Of a DNA stretch of 55,286 bases, positions 45,001 through 54,300 are shown one piece after another. The notes below the pieces were generated by a model. The model was not told the DNA's origin. It ran no database searches and worked only from the letters and a program-made list of their open reading frames with translations. The stretch covers positions 1 through 55,286 of the forward strand of contig NZ_JACMNS010000208.1 of assembly GCF_014378415.1 (NCBI RefSeq), read 5' to 3'. A program made the translations under genes and the position numbers. Positions within the stretch are counted from its first letter, which is position 1; each line of letters opens with the position of its first letter. The stretch is from Aquabacterium sp. GTDB taxonomy: Bacteria > Pseudomonadota > Gammaproteobacteria > Burkholderiales > Burkholderiaceae_C.

Positions 45001-45067
45001 AGAGGTCGTGCAACTTGCCAAGGCGAGACCGCAGATTCTGCAAGAAATGGGGCATGGGGGTTTGCAT
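42041..45067 (-). CDS. Membrane hybrid sensor histidine kinase (Cache-PAS-PAS-HisKA-HATPase-REC)
   Basis: This 1008-residue kinase has two membrane helices near residues 31-53 and 300-325 enclosing a periplasmic Cache-type sensor (LVELNGEVIFNTRQPMG, FVSIFDSRFQIIARS). Two PAS domains follow, each ending in a D(I/A)T segment, then FLAMLGHELRNPLGAIAA with the phosphorylated histidine, an ATPase domain (LLTNALKYTPDGG, GLGIGLTLVRRL) and a receiver with D in DIALIDIGLPKLNGYEA. The start is ATG 45067 or 45055; upstream frame is open but without similarity. It is divergent from the next kinase gene by about 110 bases, suggesting joint regulation. Confidence 0.9.
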   Translation of the reverse strand: MQTPMPHFLQNLRSRLGKLHDLFHWPLASLRGYLTAVIIVATVPMSGLACYLVVQETLAGNKALEDSLLRTASTFALTVEREMVSSIDALAILSYSDSLQRDDVAGFFATLTALPKMRSTWSSAYLVELNGEVIFNTRQPMGKPLEKISDRSALERLIRTGEPEVTSLMEGPNGQRTTGVLVPVFVQGKVKYALGAWITPANWQKLMTGVTIAPGGFVSIFDSRFQIIARSLDPQRFVGQPLPLAAQQVMGSQLAGIKRAQMASDKSTDVYVAWKRIPMADWGIGVGVPAAPIDRNHARSIAMALGAGTLSLIAGLALAMLVARRVTKPLQQLAVGGPQAVQHPSEVRELALLQSALRVLELQRELARERLQAKADEFETLFQSSPIGLAIAQDKDCHSVLRNPALAAMFNELADGHLPPHVVLKEGQELLPDEQPLKHAALTGAKTSDVELDVVHQDGRTLRLIAHAVPLYDHAGQPRGAIGAYTDITERKRAEEALVTAERRLRESQHMVELAQAAGHVGFFDYEFVPDRTTWTSGMAPLFGIKLVEFDGTWDAWIKLIDEKDRQQVQDALQAAARQKQEQAVFEFRTCPPDQSVRWLSGRVVLKYDEAGQPLHMIGVMVDATQQKSVELARADFVAREQAARVEAENANRAKDEFLAMLGHELRNPLGAIAAASEVLNRLGSENPAALSARQIIARQTRHLARLMDDLLDVARVITGKIMLTRHPLDLAQATQRLVTTLEVSGMLKAHTLQIELDEVWVQADGTRIEQIIYNLLTNALKYTPDGGHIKATVRKEGDMGVLEVSDSGVGMTEPLLSRVFDLFVQGDRSLDRRQGGLGIGLTLVRRLTELHGGSVAARSDGHQQGSTFVVRLPLVLPESAALPSPANTLTANRRVVVVEDNEDVREALQVLLALAGHSVFTAEDGQAGAQLVINTQPDIALIDIGLPKLNGYEAAQRIRQAGYKGQLVALSGYGQPKDVAQALAAGFDAHLVKPVDPVALEHLMNKV

Positions 45068-45179
45068 TGGCCAACAACCCCGCCATGTTGACACAGGCCG
45101 ATCAAGCTCGCTCCTGGCGGGCCCAGGCGGTTGTAGACTGCCCACCATTCCCTGGCGTACGGCGTATCGGAGACAAGGC

Positions 45180-47636
45180 TTGAGCGTTTCAGCTGAAAAA
45201 AAGTCATGGCGTTGGCTGGGTGTGGTGCTGGCGGGGGTGGTGGCGGGCATGGGCACGCGGGCCTTGCTGCAACCTTGGCTGGCCGATGCCGTTCCATTTG
45301 TCCTGGCATTCACTTCGCTGATCGCGGTGCAGGTCGTGGCTGGGCGGGCTGCGGCGATCTGGACCGCCGTGGGCTGTGCGGTGTGGGCGCTGGTACCAGG
45401 CCTGAACCCTCACCCCAGTAACCTTCACGTTGTCATCTTCTTGATGTCTGCCTTGGCGGTGGTTTTCTTCCTGGAGCGTTTCATCGGCCTGAGTCGGCCT
45501 GACGCTGCAGACGACCGCACCGCGGTGCCCTCTGAAGGCTCCTTGTGGTGGTTGCGCGTGTGGATCGCCATGTCGCTGGTGCTGCCGGTGGTTTTTTTCT
45601 GCAGCATCGCCTGGTACACCCGGGGCCAGATCCTGCAGGAAGGGCACGCCCGGGTTGATCGGGCAGCCGCCATCGTGCGCGAGCACGCCTCGCGCGTCAT
45701 CGAAACCAATGGCGTCATCGTCAATTTCATCCTGGACGAGGTGGGTTCGCAATCGGCCGCTGACATCCGCGCTCGGGAAGGGCCCCTGCACCGCAAGCTG
45801 GTGCAAGCAGCCTCTGAGGTAGAACAAGTTCGCTCCATCTGGATCTGGGCCGCCGATGGTCGCCCGCTGGTGTCCAACCGACTTTTCCCTGTGCCGACGG
45901 ACTTGAACGTCAACGACCGGGGCTACTTGGCCTTTTGTGACAAGAAGTCGGACACTTGGTCCATCTCCAACCTGGCCATCGGGCGCACCACCGGGCGGAA
46001 GTTCTTCAATATCAGCCGCTGTCGGCGGGCGCCGGATGGCAGCTTGCTGGGCGCCGTGGCCGTCTCACTGCTGCCGCAGTACTTCACTGATTTCTACCAG
46101 AAGATGGCTGAGTCCGAACCCGGGCTGAGCGTGACCTTGATGCGAGCCGATGGCACAGTCCTGGCCCGCTATCCCGTTGCTGACCCCAGTGCGCGGCCGA
46201 TGTCATTGGCCGAGATGGCGGAGCCCACTGGCGACACCGGGCCGCTGGTCTCGCTGAGGCGGCTGGAGCCGTATTCGGTGTATGTCGCGGCCTCCATTGA
46301 CCGCGGGGCCTTGCTGGCCCAGTGGCAAAACCGCGTGGCGGTGCTGGCCGCCGCAACCTTCCCCGCGGGGCTGGCGCTGGCCTATGTTGCTTCGGTGGCG
46401 CTTCGCCGCGCTTCCAGAGAATTGAAAGCCGTGCGGCGCCTGCAGGAAGAGTCCGAGCAAAGGCGGCGGGCGGAAGATGCGCTTCGGCATTCCCAGAAGC
46501 TGGAAGCCCTGGGCCAGCTCACTGGCGGGGTGGCGCACGACTTCAACAACCTGCTGATGGTGGTCAATACCAACGCCTATCTGATGGGGCAGTTGTACCC
46601 CGCCGTCAAGGACAGCAAACCGCTGGGGGCCATCAACCGCGCCGTGACGGCGGGCACCAAGCTGACCCGGCAACTGCTGGCGTTTTCGCGCCGCCAGGCC
46701 CTGAGGCCGGAAACGGTCTTGCTGCAAGACAGCCTGCCTGCGCTGTCCGACCTGTTTCGAACCACTTTGGGCGGAGCCGTGCAGTTGAGCATCGAGCTAC
46801 AGGCCGACACGCACCCGCTGCTGGTCGACCCGGCCGAGTTGGAGTTGGCCTTGCTGAACCTGGTCATCAATGCCCGGGATGCCATGCCCAGCGGGGGACA
46901 ACTGATCATCAGCTCCCGCAACCTGAGCGCTGCTGAACTGGCGGCCGGCGGCTCTACTCTGGGTGGTGCCGTCGTTGAGTTGGTGGTGACCGACACCGGC
47001 TCCGGCATCCCCGAGGCCATCCGAGATCGCATTTTCGAACCCTTCTTTTCGACCAAGGCACCGGGCGAAGGCACTGGCCTGGGCCTCAGCCAGGTCTATG
47101 GTTTTTGCGTGCAGGCCAAAGGCGAGGTGCTGGTCAGGTCCAACCATGGTGAAGGCACCAGCGTGTTGATGCGGCTGCCGGTGAACCTGGCGGCCGCGGT
47201 TGAAGCCGAGCCCGAGGTGCCGGTGGTGGCGGTGGTGGCGGTGGCGCCCCTGGTGGCCCGGGTGCTGCTGGTTGAAGACAATCCTGAAGTGGCCGAGGCC
47301 ACCTGCGAGCTGATCCGCGTGCTCGGGTGTCAGGTCACCCACCTGGACAGCGCCGACGCCGCGCAACCTTGGCTGGCAACCCATCACCAAGACATTGACT
47401 TGGTCATCAGCGATGTCATCATGCCGGGGCAAGCCAGTGGCATCGACCTGGCGGCGATGATCCGGCGCGACTACCCGACCCTGGCCGTGCTGCTGGTGAC
47501 GGGCTACACCAAAGAGCTGTGCCGGGCCATCGAAGAGGGCATTGCCGTGCTGCCCAAGCCCTTTGGCGCGGAGACCTTGCAACAGGCCATGCGAGGTGCT
47601 TTGAACAAGGCCAGCCGCACGGTTACCACCCCATGA
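45180..47636 (+). CDS. Membrane hybrid sensor histidine kinase with receiver domain
   Basis: This 818-residue kinase begins at TTG 45180, behind GGAGACAAGG; no ATG fits. It has several hydrophobic segments in residues 10-95, a helix near 125-145, a periplasmic PDC/Cache-type domain at about 150-385 ([42 protein letters not shown]) and another helix near 385-408. The kinase core carries [16 protein letters not shown] with H453 and a [15 protein letters not shown] lid; the receiver phosphoacceptor is D745 in VISDVIMPG. The H-D-F-N-N box marks it as a different kinase class from its neighbours. Its stop overlaps the sterol desaturase start as ATGA. Confidence 0.88.
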   Translation: MSVSAEKKSWRWLGVVLAGVVAGMGTRALLQPWLADAVPFVLAFTSLIAVQVVAGRAAAIWTAVGCAVWALVPGLNPHPSNLHVVIFLMSALAVVFFLERFIGLSRPDAADDRTAVPSEGSLWWLRVWIAMSLVLPVVFFCSIAWYTRGQILQEGHARVDRAAAIVREHASRVIETNGVIVNFILDEVGSQSAADIRAREGPLHRKLVQAASEVEQVRSIWIWAADGRPLVSNRLFPVPTDLNVNDRGYLAFCDKKSDTWSISNLAIGRTTGRKFFNISRCRRAPDGSLLGAVAVSLLPQYFTDFYQKMAESEPGLSVTLMRADGTVLARYPVADPSARPMSLAEMAEPTGDTGPLVSLRRLEPYSVYVAASIDRGALLAQWQNRVAVLAAATFPAGLALAYVASVALRRASRELKAVRRLQEESEQRRRAEDALRHSQKLEALGQLTGGVAHDFNNLLMVVNTNAYLMGQLYPAVKDSKPLGAINRAVTAGTKLTRQLLAFSRRQALRPETVLLQDSLPALSDLFRTTLGGAVQLSIELQADTHPLLVDPAELELALLNLVINARDAMPSGGQLIISSRNLSAAELAAGGSTLGGAVVELVVTDTGSGIPEAIRDRIFEPFFSTKAPGEGTGLGLSQVYGFCVQAKGEVLVRSNHGEGTSVLMRLPVNLAAAVEAEPEVPVVAVVAVAPLVARVLLVEDNPEVAEATCELIRVLGCQVTHLDSADAAQPWLATHHQDIDLVISDVIMPGQASGIDLAAMIRRDYPTLAVLLVTGYTKELCRAIEEGIAVLPKPFGAETLQQAMRGALNKASRTVTTP

Positions 47637-48526
47637 ATAGCCAACTCGACCACATTGACGCCATCCTCTTGTTCCTGGTGGTGCCCGCCATCGTGCTGGC
47701 CTCGCTGATCGAGGCCTGGGTGCTGTCCCGCCGGGCTCGCTACGATTGGCGTGCCTCGGGCATCTCCTTCCTGGACCTGGTGCTGCGCATCACCATCAAC
47801 CTCACGGTGCCCTTGGCCTTGTCCACGCCGGTCACACAATGGGCGGTCAAGCACCGCCTGACCACCCTGCAGCTGGATGGCTGGCAGACCGTGCTGTTGC
47901 TATTCTTGGGCCAGGAGTTTTGCTACTACTGGTTTCACCGCGCAGCCCACCGTGTGCGTTGGTTCTGGTGCAACCATTCGGTGCACCACTCGCCCAATGA
48001 GCTGAACCTCACGGCGGCGGTGCGCATCGGTCTGTTCGGCAAGCTCACCGGCACCTTCATTTTCTTCGCGCCGCTGGTCTGGCTGGGGTTTGAGCCCAGG
48101 CTGGTGGCACAGACCCTGACCTTGAACCTGCTGTACCAGTTCTGGATTCACGCCACCTGGATCCCAAAGCTGGGCTGGATGGAATACGTGTTCAACACGC
48201 CCTCGGCGCACCGCGTTCACCATGCCAGCAACCCCCAATACCTGGATGCCAACTACGGTGGCGTGCTGATCATCTTTGACCGCCTGTTTGGCACCTACGT
48301 GGCCGAGCGCGATGACATCCCCATCCGCTACGGCCTGGTCAAACCCCAGCGCAGCTACAACCCCTTGCGCGTGGAATTTGATGCGTGGATCGAGTTGGGG
48401 CGGGACATGCTCAAGGCCCCCAACCTCAAATCAGCCTTGCTGCACGTGGTGATGCCGCCGGCCTGGCAGCCAATGGGGCGATCCGTCCCAACCCCGCCAT
48501 CATCGATTGACACGGTGCGCGACTGA
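47633..48526 (+). CDS. Sterol desaturase / fatty acid hydroxylase family membrane protein
   Basis: This 297-residue integral membrane enzyme has the histidine boxes that bind the di-iron centre: HRAAH in YYWFHRAAHRVRWFW, HSVHH and HRVHH in SAHRVHHASNPQY, and four to five membrane helices. Family members hydroxylate or desaturate lipids, carotenoids or fatty acids; substrate unknown. The start at 47633 overlaps the kinase stop as ATGA, so expression is coupled to that sensor, an unusual pairing. Confidence 0.87.
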   Translation: MNSQLDHIDAILLFLVVPAIVLASLIEAWVLSRRARYDWRASGISFLDLVLRITINLTVPLALSTPVTQWAVKHRLTTLQLDGWQTVLLLFLGQEFCYYWFHRAAHRVRWFWCNHSVHHSPNELNLTAAVRIGLFGKLTGTFIFFAPLVWLGFEPRLVAQTLTLNLLYQFWIHATWIPKLGWMEYVFNTPSAHRVHHASNPQYLDANYGGVLIIFDRLFGTYVAERDDIPIRYGLVKPQRSYNPLRVEFDAWIELGRDMLKAPNLKSALLHVVMPPAWQPMGRSVPTPPSSIDTVRD

Positions 48527-48609
48527 CCCCAGACCCTGGGGCTTTGTCCATCACCTGTTGGGGTGGGTCGCCAGCGCGCGGTTGACAGCAACAATCTGCC
48601 TCTTCCCGG

Positions 48610-51195
48610 ATGCCGCCGCTGAGACCGCTTGATGATCTTGATGATTCACGACACCCACCCACGTCACGCTTCCCATTCCACATGAGCCTGTGGACGATGG
48701 CCATGGCCGCCTGGGTGGTGGGCGTGGCATTTCAGCTGCAGCAACCCAGCTTGGTCGCCTTGGCTTGGGCTCAGGGCGCTTGTGCATCCGCCCTACTGAT
48801 GGTGTTGATCAGCGCCTGGCTGATGAGCCGCAGCAGGCCGGGCCAGCGTCGGGCGGCATGGCCCCTGGTGTGGCTGGCATGTGCCTTGTTGGCCTGGGGC
48901 AGCACCACATGGCGAGCCCATGCGCTGATGCAGCAGGCCTTGCCGCCTTCATGGCAGGACCAGGACTTGTTGCTCCAGGGGCAGGTGCAGGGTCTGCCCA
49001 CGTTGCGAGGCGGCAGCCTGGGATTCGACGTGGCGGTTCATAGCCTGGCACTTCAGGGCAAGACCCTGGACCAAGGCATGCCAAGCCGCGTGATGCTGTA
49101 CTGGCAGGCTGGCGAGTCCTTGTCCCAGGTGCAAGCCGGCCAAGTCTGGCGTTGGACGGTTCGTTTGCAGCCCCCCGTGCCCACGGGCAACCCCGGTGGT
49201 TTTGACGCGGCACTGTGGTTGCTGGACAAGGGCGTGCGAGCCACCGGCTCGGTCCGCGCCAAGAAAGGCCAGCAACCGCAGTTGCTGCAATCGCCCAGCC
49301 ATTGGTGGTCGGACGGTGCGGTAGACCGGCTCAGGCAGGGCATCCGCGAGGCCATCCAGCGGCAAGTGCCCGATGCGCGCCTGGCCGGCGTGCTCTCAGG
49401 ATTGACCATCGGGGACCAGTCCGGCATCGGCCGTGAAGACTGGGATGTCTTCCGCAAAACGTCGATCGCCCATTTAATCAGCATTAGTGGCCTGCACATC
49501 GCCATGGTAGGCTGGATGGGCAGCACGGTGCTGGCGTGGCTGTGGCGGCGCAGCTCCCGGCTCATGCACCATTGGCCCGCCCCCGTCGTGCAACTGGTCA
49601 GTGGCGTCCTCGTGGCCACGGCCTATTCGCTGCTGGCCGGTTGGGGCGTGCCCGCACAGCGCACCGTTTGCATGATGGCTGTCTGGGCGCTGTTGCGCAT
49701 CGGTGGTCGCCCCTGGCCTTGGCCACCGGTCTGGCTGGCGGCGGCGGTGGTGGTCACCGTGATGGACCCCTGGGCACTTTGCCAAGCGGGTTTCTGGTTG
49801 TCCTTTGTCGCGGTGGGTGTGCTCATGTCCAGCGGCACCGCAGTCGAAAGGCCTGAACCGGGCGACGAGTCCTGGCGCATGCGCGGCTCGATCATGGTCC
49901 GATCCTTGGTTCAAACGCAGTGGCTGACCACCTTGTCGTTGACGCCGCTGGCGGCGGTGTTCTTCCAGCAAGTCTCGGTGGTTGGTTTTGCCGCCAACTT
50001 GCTGGCCATCCCGGTGTTCACGGCGCTGATCACGCCTTTGGCGCTGGGCGGCGTGGTCTGGCCTGCCTTGTGGGGTGTGGCTGCGTGGTTCGTGTCCATG
50101 ACTGTCAAGGTGCTGGCCTGGATGGCCCATTGGTCTTGGGCGTCCACCCATGTGCCCATGCTGCCCATGAGCTTGTCGGTGTTGGTGGTCCTGGCAGCCG
50201 CGGCCTTGGTGCTGCCCGTGCCCTGGCGCTGGCGTCTGGCAGGCTTGCCAGCTTTGCTGTTGCTGCCGTTCTTGCCCGGCCCATGGTCGCTGGTGCCGCC
50301 GCCCGTGCCTGGCCAGTTCAGCGTGGTGGCGGCGGATGTGGGGCAGGGCACCTCGGTGCTGGTGCGCACTGCGCGGCACGCCCTGGTGTTCGACGCGGGC
50401 CCCAAGGTGGGCGACCAAAGCGACGCTGGCCAGCGTGTGGTGGTGCCGCTCCTGGTGGCCTTGGGCGTGACCCAGCTCGACGAGCTGATCATCAGCCACC
50501 GCGATGCCGACCACGTGGGCGGTGCAGCTTCGATCGTGCGCGAGGTGCCGGTGACGCTGTTGCGCTCATCCCTGGAAGACGAACACCCCTTGCGCCAGAC
50601 CATGGTGGGCGGCGAGCCTTTGCGGCATCGTCGGTGCGAGGCGGGCCAGCATTGGCAATGGGATGGCGTCGATTTCACCGTGGTTCACCCCCGTGCCGAA
50701 GACTACGCGCGCCGCGCTGATCTCTCGCCCAATGCCTTGTCTTGCGCGGTGCGGATTCAGGCCAAGACCTTGCCCGGCCGTGAGGCGGCCAGTGTGTTCC
50801 TGGCGGGTGACATCGAAGCTCAACAAGAGGCTGATGTGGTGGCGCGGGCTCAGGCTTTGGGTGAGCAGGTTGCCGGTTTGCGCAGTACCGTGCTGGTCGT
50901 GCCGCACCACGGCAGCAAAACCTCGTCCACCGATGCATTCCTGCAGGCGGTGGGGCCCACACAAGCCGTGATCCAGGTGGGGCGGCGCAATGGCTATGGC
51001 CATCCCTCGCCCGAGGTGGTGGCCCGCTACGACGAACTGGGTGTGGCGCGAGTGGCCACGCCCGCCTGCGGTGCTTTCTTGTGGAACAGCAGTGAAGCGC
51101 CGCTTGCGCAGCCCCAAGCGCTCAAGCGGGATCCGGCACAGCGCCTTCGCCTGGGCGAATGCTGGCGCCAGCGATCCCGGCACTACTGGGACTGA
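48610..51195 (+). CDS. comEC: DNA internalisation competence protein ComEC/Rec2
   Basis: This 861-residue inner-membrane channel carries single-stranded DNA into the cytoplasm during natural transformation. It shows an N-terminal DUF4131-like region, the central ComEC membrane domain (HLISISGLHIAMVGWMG, LAGWGVPAQRTVCMMAVWALL) and a C-terminal metallo-beta-lactamase domain with DVGQGTSVLV, the zinc motif SHRDADHVGG and VVPHHGSKTSS. ATG 48610 gives a slightly long N-terminus; ATG 48682 is an alternative. It converges with the CorC-like gene, overlapping by 13 bases. Confidence 0.92.
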   Translation: MPPLRPLDDLDDSRHPPTSRFPFHMSLWTMAMAAWVVGVAFQLQQPSLVALAWAQGACASALLMVLISAWLMSRSRPGQRRAAWPLVWLACALLAWGSTTWRAHALMQQALPPSWQDQDLLLQGQVQGLPTLRGGSLGFDVAVHSLALQGKTLDQGMPSRVMLYWQAGESLSQVQAGQVWRWTVRLQPPVPTGNPGGFDAALWLLDKGVRATGSVRAKKGQQPQLLQSPSHWWSDGAVDRLRQGIREAIQRQVPDARLAGVLSGLTIGDQSGIGREDWDVFRKTSIAHLISISGLHIAMVGWMGSTVLAWLWRRSSRLMHHWPAPVVQLVSGVLVATAYSLLAGWGVPAQRTVCMMAVWALLRIGGRPWPWPPVWLAAAVVVTVMDPWALCQAGFWLSFVAVGVLMSSGTAVERPEPGDESWRMRGSIMVRSLVQTQWLTTLSLTPLAAVFFQQVSVVGFAANLLAIPVFTALITPLALGGVVWPALWGVAAWFVSMTVKVLAWMAHWSWASTHVPMLPMSLSVLVVLAAAALVLPVPWRWRLAGLPALLLLPFLPGPWSLVPPPVPGQFSVVAADVGQGTSVLVRTARHALVFDAGPKVGDQSDAGQRVVVPLLVALGVTQLDELIISHRDADHVGGAASIVREVPVTLLRSSLEDEHPLRQTMVGGEPLRHRRCEAGQHWQWDGVDFTVVHPRAEDYARRADLSPNALSCAVRIQAKTLPGREAASVFLAGDIEAQQEADVVARAQALGEQVAGLRSTVLVVPHHGSKTSSTDAFLQAVGPTQAVIQVGRRNGYGHPSPEVVARYDELGVARVATPACGAFLWNSSEAPLAQPQALKRDPAQRLRLGECWRQRSRHYWD

Positions 51196-52487
51196 AGCGC
51201 TTCTTCAGGCAAGGGCGAAACCAGCAGCTTGTCGATGCGCTTGCCGTCCATGTCCACCACCTCGAAACGCCAGCCGTCCCAATCGACGGTGTCGGTGGTT
51301 TGCGGCAAACGGCCCAGCAACATCATCACCATGCCCGCCAGCGTGTTGTAGCGGCCGCGGTCCTCATCGGGCAGCGCCTTGAAGCCCAGCCGGTCTTTCA
51401 GCTCAGGCACCGGGATCAGGCCATCGACTAGCCAGGATCCATCCGCGCGTTGAACGGCCCAGCTGTTCTCGTCCTGTGGCGTGGTGAACTCACCCGTGAT
51501 GGCTTCAAGCACATCGCGCAAGGTGATCACCCCCTGCACCTCACCGTACTCGTCCACCACAAAAACCATCTGTACCGACGAGGCGCGAAAGTGATCCAAC
51601 AGCTCCATGCCCGACAAGGTTTCGGGCACAAACACCGCCGGCTGCAAGCCTTGCAACAGGTCGTTGCTCAAACCCTGAGTGATCTGGTGCAGCAACTGCT
51701 GCGCTGTGATCACGCCCAGCACATCGTCCAGGCCACCTCGGCAAACTGGGTAGCGTGAATGCCCGTGCAGCGCAATGATCGCGAGGTTTTGCTTCATCGA
51801 CGCTTCCAGATTCAGCCAGGCGATGTCACTGCGCGGAATCATCATCGAGCCCACTTGCCGGTCATCCAGGCGGAACACATTGCGCACCATCTGGTGCTCA
51901 TTGGCCTCGATCACGCCGGCGTCCAAGCCCTCTTCCAGGCTCGCGTTGATTTCTTCTTCGGTCACCCCACGGCCACCCGTGTCGTGCACGCCCATCAGCT
52001 TCAGCAGGCCTTCGGTGCAGGCGGTCAGCAGGTACACAAAGGGTTTGGTCAGGCGGGACAGCCATTTCATGGGCTGTGCCACCAAACGTGCCACAGGCTC
52101 CGGGTACATCTGGCCTACCCGCTTGGGCACCAGTTCGCCAAAAATGATCGTGATGAAGGTGATGATCAGCACCACCAACCCGGTGGCCGTGATTTCGGCA
52201 ACGTTCTGGCTGAGGTGAAATTGGGCCGTCAACCAGATCGACAAGTCTCCGGAAAATGCAGCATTGCCCACGATACCGTTCAGTATCCCGATCGAGGTAA
52301 TGCCAATTTGCACGGTCGACAAAAACTGGGTGGGGTTGTCATGCAACTCCATGGCCACCTTGGCGCCAGCATCGCCGGTTTCGGCCATCACCTGCAGCCG
52401 CGCCTTGCGGCTGGCAGCCAGGGCCATCTCTGACATGGCGAACAAGCCGTTGAGAATTGTTAGAAAAATTAAAAGCGCAACGTCCAT
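51183..52487 (-). CDS. HlyC/CorC family (CNNM-CBS) membrane protein
   Basis: This 434-residue protein has a CNNM membrane domain in residues 1-185 (LLIFLTILNGLFAMSEMALAASRKARL, QFLSTVQIGITSIGILNGIVG, IIFGELVPKRVG), a pair of CBS domains (MMIPRSDIAWLN and VFVVDEYGEVQGVITLRDVLEAI) and a C-terminal CorC_HlyC domain (ENSWAVQRADGSWLVDGLIPV). Members are implicated in magnesium/cobalt efflux; haemolysin naming is historical. ATG 52487 removes a nine-residue unmatched extension. Divergent from apaH. Confidence 0.9.
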   Translation of the reverse strand: MDVALLIFLTILNGLFAMSEMALAASRKARLQVMAETGDAGAKVAMELHDNPTQFLSTVQIGITSIGILNGIVGNAAFSGDLSIWLTAQFHLSQNVAEITATGLVVLIITFITIIFGELVPKRVGQMYPEPVARLVAQPMKWLSRLTKPFVYLLTACTEGLLKLMGVHDTGGRGVTEEEINASLEEGLDAGVIEANEHQMVRNVFRLDDRQVGSMMIPRSDIAWLNLEASMKQNLAIIALHGHSRYPVCRGGLDDVLGVITAQQLLHQITQGLSNDLLQGLQPAVFVPETLSGMELLDHFRASSVQMVFVVDEYGEVQGVITLRDVLEAITGEFTTPQDENSWAVQRADGSWLVDGLIPVPELKDRLGFKALPDEDRGRYNTLAGMVMMLLGRLPQTTDTVDWDGWRFEVVDMDGKRIDKLLVSPLPEEALQSQ

Positions 52488-52550
52488 GTGGGGCGCCGGG
52501 CATTGCCGGGCCATCGATTTTCATCGCCGAAGCGTAGCAGAATTGGTGCC

Positions 52551-53375
52551 ATGATCTACCTCGTTGGCGACTTGCAAGGCTGTTGTGACCCTCTTGAGCG
52601 GTTGCTGGCCACGATTGACTTCTCTCCCTCGCGGGACCGGCTCTACGTTTTGGGCGATCTGGTGAACCGGGGGCCTGATTCGTTTGGCGTGCTGAAAAGG
52701 CTGCGCGGCCTGGGCGATTCGGCGGTTTGCCTGCTGGGCAACCACGATCTGCACCTGCTGGCCGTGTCGCATGGCGTGCGCAAACCGAACCGAAGCGACA
52801 CCCTGGACAGCATTTTGTCGGCCCCCGACCGAGCCGACTGGCTGAACTGGCTGCGGCAACGCCGTATGGCGGTCTGGGAGCATGGTTGGCTGATGGTGCA
52901 CGCCGGGGTGGTGCCCCAGTGGGATGCGGCCCAAACTGTCGCCCTGGCGGGTGAGGTTGAGGCGATGCTGCAAAGCCCGGACATCGGCGATTTTTTGAAC
53001 GTCATGTATGGCGTTCAACCCAACCGCTGGCAAGACGATTTGCAAGGCCCGGATCGGTGGAGGTGCATCATCAACAGCCTGACGCGCCTGCGCTTTTGCG
53101 CGGCCGACGGCACCATGGAATTTGCCACCAAAGATGGGGCGGACGAGGCGCCAGAGGGGTTTTCGCCTTGGTTCAAGCTGCCCGGGCGGCGCACGGCCGA
53201 TACCCCGGTTGCTTTTGGGCATTGGTCGACCTTGGGTTTGATCAACACCGACAACTTGCTCTCTCTGGACACCGGTTGCGTGTGGGGCGGGCAGTTGAGC
53301 GCGGTGCGCATTGAGGGTGCCACGCGTGAGTTGATCCAGATCGATTGCCCCCAATCGCAAAAGCCTGGAAGGTAG
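52551..53375 (+). CDS. apaH: Bis(5'-nucleosyl)-tetraphosphatase, symmetrical
   Basis: This 274-residue metallophosphatase cleaves diadenosine tetraphosphate to two ADP. Motifs: YLVGDLQGCCDPLERLL at the N-terminus, VLGDLVNRGPDS, LLGNHDLHLLAV and LMVHAGVVPQW, all the classical phosphoesterase blocks, plus VAFGHWSTLGL and LDTGCVWGG near the C-terminus. Length matches E. coli ApaH (280). The start at 52551 begins directly with the first strand; the longer frame does not match. Confidence 0.95.
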   Translation: MIYLVGDLQGCCDPLERLLATIDFSPSRDRLYVLGDLVNRGPDSFGVLKRLRGLGDSAVCLLGNHDLHLLAVSHGVRKPNRSDTLDSILSAPDRADWLNWLRQRRMAVWEHGWLMVHAGVVPQWDAAQTVALAGEVEAMLQSPDIGDFLNVMYGVQPNRWQDDLQGPDRWRCIINSLTRLRFCAADGTMEFATKDGADEAPEGFSPWFKLPGRRTADTPVAFGHWSTLGLINTDNLLSLDTGCVWGGQLSAVRIEGATRELIQIDCPQSQKPGR

Positions 53376-53407
53376 CGCCAGGCTTCGCTTACAATCCAGC
53401 GCTTCCA

Positions 53408-53497
53408 GGAAGTGTGGCCGAGTGGTTTAAGGCTCTAGTCTTGAAAACTAGCGTAGGGGCGACCTTACCGTGAGTTCGAATCTCACCGCTTCCGCCA
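53408..53497 (+). tRNA. tRNA-Ser (anticodon UGA)
   Basis: A 90-base tRNA with acceptor arms GGAAGTG and CGCTTCC, anticodon stem CTAGT/ACTAG enclosing a loop with TGA as anticodon, a long variable arm as in class II tRNAs, the T-loop GTTCGAATC and encoded CCA end. It decodes UCA serine codons. The integrase remnant that follows suggests its 3' end served as an attachment site for a mobile element. Confidence 0.95.
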
Positions 53498-53593
53498 AGC
53501 TAAGTAGTTGATTCATAAATAAAATTAACGAAATCAACAACTTACGGGCTGTGACTGTATACCCAGGGTGTACATCTAAAGGGTGCTTATTTG

Positions 53594-53989
53594 ATGGAGC
53601 ACACCAAGATGAAGACCCCCGGGACCATCTATAAACGGGGCACCGTTTACTGGTTCAAAGTCAAGGTTCCCAATGCTTTGGCAAGCTTGCCGAAGTACCT
53701 TAAGGCCGATGGTTCACCGCTGATCTACGCGGCCCCACCCGTCTCCCTGACCACTCAAGATCCGACAGAAGCCAACGCCAAGGCTGCACCCTTAAGTGCT
53801 CATTGGGCGGCTCAGTTTGTGGCCGACCACAAGGCCTTGGTTACCCAGAGTCCTGCCCAGCTATCTGAAGCCATGGTGGCCGCTATTGCCCATCGGGTTC
53901 ACTCTTCGGTGCTGGCTGAAGATGCTTCCTTGCGTGGCAACCCTGTTGCGTATTCCGGCGAAGGTGACCGCCGATTCCGGCCATCGTGA
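53594..53989 (+). pseudogene. Tyrosine-recombinase integrase, N-terminal fragment
   Basis: The frame starts MEHTKMKTPGTIYKRGTVYWFKVKVPNAL, the N-terminal DUF6538-like DNA-binding module of tRNA-targeted tyrosine integrases, and continues for about 115 residues. It then reads into IS21 terminal sequence and stops; no core-binding or catalytic domain (R-H-R-Y) remains. It begins 96 bases after tRNA-Ser on the same strand, as integrases of tRNA-integrated islands do. The insertion sequence disrupted it at about 53953. Confidence 0.75.
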
Positions 53990-54300
53990 CCGATCAGGGT
54001 GTTGCGCGGTTTGATTGTAGGGTTTGGCTTGCTTTGAAGGTCTTTTTTCCTTTTTCCGATGGCTTGTTAAATATTTCGATCAGGCCCCCGCCAGGCCGCC
54101 GGAGGCCCCCCGATCCTGTCCGACGGTTGTTGGGGGTCGAGCATCGGCCTGCTGCGTGTCGGCGCTCGCTGGTGAGCCCGCTTTGCCTTTGGCCGGCCCC
54201 TTCTTGCGCAACGTCTCCCCGGTCAGCGTGAGGCGGTGATGGCTTTGCATCAGTCGGTCGAGCATCGCATCGGCCATCGTGGCGTCACCGAGCCGACCTG
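53953..54300. mobile_element. IS21-family insertion sequence remnant
   Basis: The left end carries two direct copies of a TTCCGG-x6-GTGACCG unit at 53953-53970 and 53975-53992 with 22-base period, typical of the multiple transposase-binding sites at IS21 ends. A minus-strand istB 3' fragment follows. istA and most of istB are missing, so the copy is immobile. It interrupts the integrase gene; the right boundary is estimated from where istB similarity stops. The stretch between 53990 and 54080 carries no gene. Confidence 0.65.
54080..54300 (-). pseudogene. istB C-terminal fragment (IS21 helper ATPase)
   Basis: The minus-strand translation includes LGDATMADAMLDRLMQSHHR and LTLTGETLRKKG, which is the end of IstB, the IS21 transposition helper; intact IstB is about 250 residues. 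The upstream part, including the ATP-binding motifs, is absent. A 30-residue tail (SPASADTQQADARPP) continues to the stop. Confidence 0.65.

Noticed and set aside
42590..45091. 833-codon open frame antisense to the membrane hybrid kinase
   Set aside because: It mirrors the kinase gene exactly, its translation is a histidine/glutamine/glycine-rich sequence typical of the reverse complement of GC-rich genes, and no family motif is visible.
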